5,832 nt of DNA, from assembly GCA_028700875.1 (NCBI GenBank), contig JAQVRW010000205.1:1-5832 (forward strand), written 5' to 3'. Shown piece by piece: positions 1-4,490 of this stretch (within the stretch, counting starts at the first letter, position 1; every line of letters starts with the position of its first letter). The notes beneath the pieces were generated by a model that was given only the letters and a program-made list of their open reading frames with translations, searched no databases and was not told where the DNA came from. A program made the translations under genes and the position numbers. The DNA is from Candidatus Zixiibacteriota bacterium (GTDB taxonomy: Bacteria > Zixibacteria > MSB-5A5 > GN15 > JAAZOE01).

Positions 1-394
1 TGTCCGAACTGTAAGAAATCCCTGAGCCCCGCTGTTCCCACCACACCACCGTGAAATAGTCCTCAAGACCCGTAGGGTATTTGGATGTAAGGAAGTAATC
101 GGGCATACCTCCGTGAAGATAGAGCAATACCGGATTCCCTGCATCCTTGCCCTTGATAAACATCCCCTGTCTTACACCATTGATGTTGAGGAACGTCTTC
201 TCCGAAATGCTTCCCGCCAACGGCCTTCCGTCTTTGTCCAAGAAAGGTTCGGGTTTCCCCGGACTGCATATCAGTAGCCAAGCTACGAGAATAAGAATGC
301 CAGCCACAAGGATCGTAGGTATCACCAACATTATTCGCATCCCGTTTCTTGTCAACATTTTCCTGAAATATCCGCCCATCCCGTGTTCATTCAT
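1..394 (-). CDS. Membrane-anchored alpha/beta hydrolase, N-terminal part (cut by window edge)
   Basis: The frame read leftward from the ATG at 392-394 stays open to the window edge, giving 131 residues. Residues about 21-43 form one hydrophobic helix (IMLVIPTILVAGILILVAWL...) after a basic N-terminus, which suggests a signal anchor; the cysteine at 43 does not sit in a good lipobox. The soluble part then shows two alpha/beta-hydrolase landmarks: LYLHGGMPDY at 91-100 (strand plus HGG oxyanion-hole loop) and VVWWEQRGSGISY at 116-128, a variant of the DQRGxGxS motif of the proline-iminopeptidase-like branch. The nucleophile Ser, the Asp and the His lie beyond the window, so activity and substrate cannot be judged. 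The start is supported by AAAGGTG at 404-410, nine bases upstream. It follows the 461-958 gene by 66 bp on the same strand and could be co-transcribed with it. Fold assignment is firm; substrate is unknown. Confidence 0.85.
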   Translation of the reverse strand, partial: MNEHGMGGYFRKMLTRNGMRIMLVIPTILVAGILILVAWLLICSPGKPEPFLDKDGRPLAGSISEKTFLNINGVRQGMFIKGKDAGNPVLLYLHGGMPDYFLTSKYPTGLEDYFTVVWWEQRGSGISYSSD

Positions 395-403
395 TTACTG
401 GTT

Positions 404-410
404 CACCTTT
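404..410 (-). promoter_or_regulatory. Ribosome binding site of the alpha/beta hydrolase
   Basis: On the minus strand AAAGGTG stands nine bases before the ATG at 394, a normal Shine-Dalgarno position. It favours this start over the later in-frame ATGs at residues 6, 13 and 19. A TAA lies directly before the ATG, so the frame cannot extend further upstream. Confidence 0.65.
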
Positions 411-460
411 GTATATCGTCAAACCGGTAATCCACAGCTCGCTTTGGGTTTGTTTGAATT

Positions 461-958
461 CTATTTCATTATCGCCGGTTTCCATTCAACGATTGCCCTT
501 TGGGCATTCCATCTTGCCTCGCCGGTCAATTCCGGCCTATGATTTGGATCGGCAAGCAATTCGAAAGCGCCCTTGGGACAAACCATAACCCACATTCTTG
601 GAAAAAATGCCGAAAGGAGACTTGCCCAACCTCTGTAATGTTGCTTGGACCAAAATATCAAGACTTCCTCGTCTTGCTGTAATAACCTTTCTCTGAATGC
701 TAACCATAGGTGCAGGAAGTCGATCTTATGAGCGGCATAGGCAGTAGCCATTTGAGGCAATCCCCTGCATTCCAATCTAAAGGATGCATAGGGGGTCGCT
801 TTATTGGAAGAATATGCCTTCCCATTCTTGACGGTGGCTATAGGAAAAAATTCAGTAGCCCTGCAGATCTTCCCGTCTATCAAAACCCATTGACTATCGT
901 TTAGGAGTATGATCTCCGAATGCATACTGCCGTTCTTATCCGGCAATTCCTTCTCCAT
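461..958 (-). CDS. Uncharacterised protein, 165 residues
   Basis: I do not recognise this family. The frame ends in TAG at 461-463. I chose the ATG at 956-958 because GGAAGG (971-976) lies about 12 bases upstream; the earlier ATG at 977-979 (172 residues) has no ribosome binding site before it. The protein is mixed in composition, with no signal peptide or clear membrane segment. It is rich in aromatic residues in its second half, for example EVLIFWSKQHYRGW and FFPRMWVMVCPKGAF, followed by an acidic and polar stretch and a C-terminus of IVEWKPAIMK. The opening (HSEIILLNDSQWVLIDGKIC) looks like beta strands. It lies between the tmRNA gene (51 bp upstream) and the hydrolase (66 bp downstream), on the same strand as both. 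It is probably real, because it is the longest open frame in a stretch with no competing gene and has a plausible protein composition. GC is lower than in the genes right of the tmRNA. Confidence 0.65.
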   Translation of the reverse strand: MEKELPDKNGSMHSEIILLNDSQWVLIDGKICRATEFFPIATVKNGKAYSSNKATPYASFRLECRGLPQMATAYAAHKIDFLHLWLAFRERLLQQDEEVLIFWSKQHYRGWASLLSAFFPRMWVMVCPKGAFELLADPNHRPELTGEARWNAQRAIVEWKPAIMK

Positions 959-1009
959 TGATTTTTCGATCCTTCCCATGCAACGGTCGACGCGAATACA
1001 AATATATAA

Positions 1010-1372
1010 TGGAGGTGGGGGGAATCGAACCCCCGTCCGAAAGAGACGTCAAACCGCCGAACTACGCGCGTAGCCGATCTTTTATTTTCTCGCCCCGAAC
1101 CCCGCCGACCGGCAGGTATCAGGCCCAGGGCCAGTCTGTTTATTTAGGCCAAAAAGCCAGACTCATTTTCGGCCGAGCCTTTGTTTTCGGCGCCTTGTCC
1201 GGACGCGAAAGGCAACGCTTCCGGCAAGACGGGCTGCTATCTAGCGGTAGCTAGGCAGCCATGGCGTAGTTGTTTTCGCCATTTGGGTTGTCGCCAGGTA
1301 GTTAACGAGGTACCCGACAATCTCGGCGCGCCAACAGTTCCCCGCCTAATCCGTCGAAACCAGGTCACCCCC
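1010..1372 (-). ncRNA. ssrA: Transfer-messenger RNA (tmRNA)
   Basis: tmRNA enters stalled ribosomes charged with alanine, then serves as a short mRNA that adds a degradation tag and supplies a stop codon. The 5' end (1372 leftward) reads GGGGGTGACCTGGTTTCGAC, the conserved tmRNA start. The 3' end is a T-arm, GGGGG-TTCGATT-CCCCC, followed by CACCTCC and discriminator A (1010). GGGGGTG (1366-1372) pairs with CACCTCC (1011-1017) as a 7-bp acceptor stem with one G-U. The next genomic bases are TT, so CCA is not encoded and must be added after processing. Length 363 nt is typical, and the molecule is a single piece, not permuted. Pseudoknot 1 is visible: CGAG/CTCG (1322-1325 with 1306-1309) interlocked with TTGTCG/CGACAA (1315-1320 with 1288-1293). 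After the tag, GTCTG/CAGAC around 1130-1163 suggests another pseudoknot stem. The tag frame is annotated separately. Confidence 0.97.
1251..1280 (-). other. tmRNA proteolysis-tag reading frame (GENNYAMAA, stop TAG)
   Basis: Read leftward from 1280 the codons give G-E-N-N-Y-A-M-A-A and then TAG at 1251-1253. The alanine carried by tmRNA would precede the glycine. The hydrophobic A-M-A-A end is the kind of C-terminus recognised by ClpXP-type proteases. I take GGC at 1278-1280 as the resume codon because the upstream bases 1288-1293 (CGACAA) are needed for the second stem of pseudoknot 1. The same frame could be opened at GGC 1293-1295, giving GDNPN before the tag, and a UA dinucleotide at -5/-4 fits that alternative, but it would place the codons inside the pseudoknot. 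Confidence 0.8.
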
Positions 1373-1801
1373 AATTTCAATCAGAATAAGCAATAATACA
1401 TGCTGTCAAAGAACGAATTCCTGCAACACGATGTCTGTCATTGGCAAGATACTCAGGTGCCGGAATCTGTCAAGCTCTCTTCCGATCATTATAACGCCGG
1501 AACCGGGCCGAAGTTTCAGTTTATGTCGGCGTACAACCCCTTCAGGGATATGCGAGATCCGAAACATTTCAATAGAATACCGGCACGTGGGCGTATAAAT
1601 TCCGAAATGGATTGGACCGGGGACAAGGTAGAGTTTATTTCCTGGGTGCAATGGCCCGTTAATGACCATGTCTCCTTCACGGTTACTACCGCCATCAGGG
1701 TGACTTCGAACGCGGCCGATAGAGCGTCGAGGTCCGCCTGATGTCTCCGTTTCCGACAAGACAAGAGACCTGACGGAGTAAAGTCACCGACGAGAATCCC
1801 T
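1373..1801. other. Intergenic region between ssrA and the glycosyltransferase; no gene supported
   Basis: These 429 bp separate the leftward tmRNA from the rightward glycosyltransferase and should hold both promoters. Three open frames of 113-117 codons overlap one another: 1400-1741 plus, 1406-1759 minus and 1516-1863 minus. None has a convincing ribosome binding site, a recognisable family or clearly better codon usage than the others, and the first two overlap the tmRNA promoter. The plus frame 1400-1741 is in register with the glycosyltransferase, separated only by a TGA at 1739-1741 and 20 open codons, so a decayed upstream coding region is possible. Near the glycosyltransferase start, CTCCGT (1745-1750) can pair with ACGGAG (1773-1778). 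Confidence 0.5.
1383..1409 (-). promoter_or_regulatory. Candidate sigma-70-type promoter of the tmRNA gene
   Basis: Upstream of the tmRNA 5' end the minus strand has a perfect TTGACA (1404-1409) and, 15 bases later, TATTCT (1383-1388, four of six matches to TATAAT). The -10 box ends ten bases before the mature 5' end. The perfect -35 box and the position are good; the short spacer and imperfect -10 box are weaker points. Confidence 0.5.
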
Positions 1802-3385
1802 ATGAATAGTACCTCCGGATCACAGAGTTCGTCCTCGAAAGCAAACGTATTGGGCGGTTTCAAACCTGATATGCTCTGGTTGATTATCGGTTTCGGAGTA
1901 TTACTCAGACTGCTCTTTATGGGTGTCCTGAACCTGCTGCCGGAGGAAGCGTATTATTGGAACTATGCCAGTCATCTGGATATCGGGTATCTTGACCATC
2001 CCCCGATGGTCGGGTGGCTCATTTACCTATCCACGTCGGTGCTCGGCAGGAGTGAGTTTGCCGTGAGATTGCCGGCGTTTTTGGGATGGTTCCTCTTTGC
2101 GTTTTTCATGTACCGTTTGACGGAAAATGCGGTTGGAAAAGGGGGCGGCAAACCGGTCCTTCTCCTCCTGGCGGCGTTGCCGATATACATGTCGGTCGGG
2201 TTTTTGATGACCCCGGATGCGCCGCTCTATGCCTGCTGGGCGGGGGCCTTGTTCTTCCTGGAAAAAGCGTTATTCGGCCAACGCCGGTCCGCCTGGTACG
2301 GCGTCGGGGTTTGTCTCGGACTCGGTTTGCTCTCAAAATACACGATGGGGTTAATGATTGCGGCAACGGTCATGTATCTTCTCCTGGACAAGGAATCCCG
2401 CCACTGGTTCCGAAAACCACAACCATATTTGGCACTGGCGATAGGGTTGGTTCTCTTCCTGCCGGTGCTGATCTGGAACGCCCAGCATGGATGGGCGTCA
2501 TTCGCTTTTCAGGGGTCACGACGTTGGTCCGGCGGACCGGAGTTTCAACTGCACGTTTTGATCGGGAGCATGCTCGTATTGATTACGCCTCTCGGTTTGT
2601 ACGAGGTGATGAAGGTTCTGTCCGATTTCTGGAAAAATAGAATGGCCGCCTATAAGGCCGATGTCCTGCTGTTTCGGAAACACCTCTTTCTCGCCACGTT
2701 CACCTTGGTCCCGCTGGCGGTGTTCATCATACACAGCTTGCAGGGCCAGCCTAAACTGAACTGGACCGGCCCGGTGTGGCTGGCAGTTTTGCCGTTGGTG
2801 GCGGGCGGAATTTCCGGTGTCGGTATCGTTGGTTTGCGGAACAAACCGCTGTCGGTTTCAAAACGCTGGATCGTGACCGCGTCGGCTCTCCTGATCTTCT
2901 ATTTCGGGGGATTTGGATATCTGATTGCCGGGATGCCGGGTACGCCCAAAGGCAGCGGCATGAAATTCCCGATCGCCTGGAAAGTCTATGGCGATAGAAT
3001 TGAGAAAATAGAATCCGATTTGGAATCGAAAACGAATTCAGAGCCGGTCGTTATCGGTTTGGACGAATACTGGCTGGCCAGTGAAGCCAGTTTTTATGAT
3101 TCTGATGCGGCGGATGATGTTGATAATACTGATGCTCTGCCGGAGATCGCCGGTGAGAACCTGGTCGGAGGCAACAGCGTGATGTGGAATTCGTGGGTGC
3201 CGCCGCCGTCCGCTGCCGGGCGAAATGGAATACTGGTGAGTTTCGCGAAAGACAGACTGAAACAATCCTGGGTGACCCGGCATTTTTCAAAAGTGGGCGA
3301 AATACAGAAAGAAACGCTTACAAACGGCAACGATGAAATCGGGCACTTTTATTGGCGACTTGGTTACGATTATAATCCTGAATGA
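1802..3385 (+). CDS. GT39/PMT_2-family membrane glycosyltransferase (ArnT-like)
   Basis: A 527-residue integral membrane protein with about 11-12 hydrophobic segments, ending in a soluble C-terminal region from roughly residue 385. Members of this family (GT-C fold) take a sugar from a polyprenyl-phosphate donor and transfer it to lipid A, protein or another envelope acceptor on the outer side of the cytoplasmic membrane. Landmarks in order: LPEEAYYWNYASHLDIGY at 46-63 (first outer loop, with the acidic pair E48-E49 where the catalytic acidic residue normally sits); DHPPMVGW at 65-72; TPDAPL at 137-142; SKYTMGL at 178-184; NAQHGWASF at 226-234; and KLNWTGPVWLAVLP at 318-331. All are familiar blocks of the bacterial GT39-like branch. 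The ATG at 1802 is the first good start after the in-frame TGA at 1739; the ribosome binding site is weak (GAGA about seven bases upstream; GGAG at 1775-1778 is too far). It stands alone on the plus strand, convergent with ktrBA, so context does not reveal its sugar or acceptor. Confidence 0.9.
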   Translation: MNSTSGSQSSSSKANVLGGFKPDMLWLIIGFGVLLRLLFMGVLNLLPEEAYYWNYASHLDIGYLDHPPMVGWLIYLSTSVLGRSEFAVRLPAFLGWFLFAFFMYRLTENAVGKGGGKPVLLLLAALPIYMSVGFLMTPDAPLYACWAGALFFLEKALFGQRRSAWYGVGVCLGLGLLSKYTMGLMIAATVMYLLLDKESRHWFRKPQPYLALAIGLVLFLPVLIWNAQHGWASFAFQGSRRWSGGPEFQLHVLIGSMLVLITPLGLYEVMKVLSDFWKNRMAAYKADVLLFRKHLFLATFTLVPLAVFIIHSLQGQPKLNWTGPVWLAVLPLVAGGISGVGIVGLRNKPLSVSKRWIVTASALLIFYFGGFGYLIAGMPGTPKGSGMKFPIAWKVYGDRIEKIESDLESKTNSEPVVIGLDEYWLASEASFYDSDAADDVDNTDALPEIAGENLVGGNSVMWNSWVPPPSAAGRNGILVSFAKDRLKQSWVTRHFSKVGEIQKETLTNGNDEIGHFYWRLGYDYNPE

Positions 3386-3517
3386 CACGCTCCGATGAGA
3401 CGCCGCACAGTCCGGGCGAAATTGCGGATAGACAAGAGGACATATCACGTAACCCCGCCTTAAAGGGCGTGTTGAAATACCCTCCGTCCCCGGCCGATAC
3501 TTACATTGGTCGGGGTG

Positions 3518-3686
3518 CCCCACCGCTTGGGGCCTGTTGAAAAACCCGAAAATCGTCATCGCGAGACCCGCCTGTGGCGGGTCGTGGCGATCTAAATGCC
3601 TCTATGAATATCGAGGTTGCCGCATTGCACAAGGCGCTCCCCGCAACGACGGAGGAGACTTTTTCAATACACCCCTTGCGGTGGGG
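3518..3686. repeat. MITE-like element with 27-bp imperfect terminal inverted repeats
   Basis: The left end (3518-3544) and the reverse complement of the right end (3660-3686) match at 22 of 27 positions; both start CCCCACCGC and end TTGAAAAA. Just inside lies a second, weaker inverted pair: CGTCATCGCGAG at 3554-3565 and CTCCCCGCAACGACG at 3637-3651. Nothing inside codes for a transposase. The form (169 bp, inverted ends, palindromic interior) is that of a non-autonomous miniature element or a compound palindromic intergenic repeat. I see no clear target-site duplication. Confidence 0.6.
3558..3591. repeat. REP-like palindrome (stable hairpin)
   Basis: GACCCGCC (3565-3572) and GGCGGGTC (3576-3583) form a perfect 8-bp stem with a three-base loop (TGT). 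An outer stem ATCGC (3558-3562) with GCGAT (3587-3591) closes it across a small internal loop. The surrounding CGTCATCGCGAG wording resembles the CGTCATTGCGAG-type repeats scattered in many environmental bacterial genomes. No run of T follows, so it is not a standard intrinsic terminator, though it could act as one weakly or protect transcript 3' ends. Confidence 0.7.
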
Positions 3687-3796
3687 TAAGTTATTCCATT
3701 ATATTATGATATGGCGCCAGCCATTCGCGCTTGCGAGTATGTATACCCTGCCGGTACGCCAGAAACGACTTTGTCAACACGCCCCAAAGAGGTGGG

Positions 3797-3816
3797 CCAC
3801 CCGGCCTTCGGGGTGG
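3797..3816. repeat. Hairpin just downstream of ktrA
   Basis: CCACCC (3797-3802) pairs with GGGTGG (3811-3816) around an eight-base loop. On the ktrBA transcript it begins 14 bases after the ktrA stop. The T-rich run lies before the hairpin rather than after it, so the standard intrinsic-terminator order is absent. It adjoins the outermost repeat unit and may belong to the repeat family; a role as 3' end of the ktr transcript is only a guess. Confidence 0.45.
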
Positions 3817-3830
3817 GCTGCAAAAACAAA

Positions 3831-4487
3831 TCACTCTTGAATCTTGTCGATATCCTCGCGCCTGCCCAATGCCACCAGGATATCGCCCTCTTTGATTCGA
3901 TAATCGCCACCGGGGCCGTAGGTGAAGCCTTTGTCCGGTCCTCCTTTGATGGCGATCAACTGGATATTGTGTTTCTTTCTTAATTTCAATTCCAGCAATG
4001 ACTTATCGATAAATTTCGGCGGCGGGGTGATTTCCGCCACGCAAAATTCGCCGGTCAGGGGCAGATAATCCACCAAATTCGAGGCCGCCAGCGAATGAGC
4101 CAGCCGGATAGCCATCTGCTTTTCCGGGATGATCGTTTCGGTCGCGCCCACCTTGCGCAGAATCTTGGCGTGGTCTTCGGAATTGGCCTTGACGATGATC
4201 TTCTTCGCCCCGAGTTCCTTCAGATGCAAGCTGATCAGGATCGAGGCGTGGGAATCGGTGCCGGTGGAGATGATGAAGCCATCGAATTTCTCCACTTCGA
4301 GTTGCTCCAGAAAGGCCCGTTCGGTGGCGTTGCCCAGTATCACCAGGTGGATTTTGTTCTGGAGCTCCTGAATCCGGGTTTTATTGACGTCGATCGCCGT
4401 GACCTTGCATTTCAGGCCGGATAGCTCTGCCGCAACCGCCGACCCGAAATTCCCCAGACCGATGACTGCGAACTCTCTTGATCCCAT
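3831..4487 (-). CDS. ktrA: KtrA-type potassium uptake regulatory subunit (RCK_N + RCK_C)
   Basis: Cytoplasmic gating subunit of a Ktr K+ transporter: an octameric ring of such proteins binds the membrane subunit KtrB and responds to ATP/ADP or NAD(H). The 218-residue protein has one RCK_N Rossmann domain (about 4-125) with the nucleotide loop GLGNFG at 10-15 followed by SAVA, and acidic D33 at the end of the second strand (AIDVNK), then GNAT at 52-55 in place of the commoner GDAT. The family motif IIPEKQMA is at 119-126. The RCK_C domain (about 138-217) ends in DYRIKEGDILVALGRREDI, a typical signature. A single RCK unit and this length match KtrA/KtrC (about 220 residues) rather than the duplicated TrkA of enterobacteria. 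The ATG at 4485-4487 is three bases after the ktrB stop, with GGTGGG at 4495-4500 inside the ktrB end as ribosome binding site, so the two are surely co-translated. Confidence 0.95.
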   Translation of the reverse strand: MGSREFAVIGLGNFGSAVAAELSGLKCKVTAIDVNKTRIQELQNKIHLVILGNATERAFLEQLEVEKFDGFIISTGTDSHASILISLHLKELGAKKIIVKANSEDHAKILRKVGATETIIPEKQMAIRLAHSLAASNLVDYLPLTGEFCVAEITPPPKFIDKSLLELKLRKKHNIQLIAIKGGPDKGFTYGPGGDYRIKEGDILVALGRREDIDKIQE

Positions 4488-4490
4488 ATT

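Larger units (their letters stand above)
3456..3798. repeat. Nested inverted-repeat cluster (four copies of a hairpin plus TGTTGAA unit)
   Basis: The same short unit occurs four times: a GC-rich mini-hairpin followed by a tail like GTGTTGAAA. Two copies point right: 3456-3479 (CGCC-TTAAAG-GGCG then TGTTGAAATA) and 3517-3544 (GCCCCA-CCGCT-TGGGGC then CTGTTGAAAAA). Two point left: 3660-3687 and 3771-3798. The outer pair shares an exact 11-bp inverted match, GGGCGTGTTGA at 3465-3475 against TCAACACGCCC at 3774-3784. The layout is therefore a bracket within a bracket, outer pair around inner pair. Confidence 0.75.
3386..3830. other. Repeat-filled intergenic region between convergent genes
   Basis: These 445 bp lie between the glycosyltransferase stop and the ktrA stop. 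I see no gene here: the open frames across it lack ribosome binding sites and recognisable families. The interval 3456-3798 is occupied by nested inverted repeats described separately. The flanks 3386-3455 and 3688-3770 show nothing I can name; 3688-3712 is AT-rich. Confidence 0.75.

Noticed and set aside
461..979. Upstream ATG at 977-979 as start of the unknown protein
   Set aside because: No ribosome binding site precedes it, while GGAAGG stands before the next ATG at 956-958. It remains possible.
958..1396. Two plus-strand frames (958-1254 and 1181-1396) across the tmRNA
   Set aside because: They run antisense through ssrA; the RNA structure fully explains the sequence.
1400..1741. Open frame of 113 codons on the plus strand as a real gene
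   Set aside because: No ribosome binding site before its ATG, overlap with the tmRNA promoter, no recognisable family, and two competing minus-strand frames of similar length. Described only as part of the intergenic region.
1406..1759. Open frame of 117 codons on the minus strand as a real gene
   Set aside because: First-position base composition is no better than that of the opposing frame, no family is recognisable, and its end runs over the TTGACA box of the tmRNA promoter.
2086..2640. Plus-strand frame of 184 codons inside the glycosyltransferase
   Set aside because: It lies out of frame within a region that encodes conserved GT39-type motifs; its own translation shows no family.
3456..3798. 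CRISPR array
   Set aside because: The repeats are inverted as well as direct, differ in sequence and are unevenly spaced, with no spacer-like units and no cas genes.
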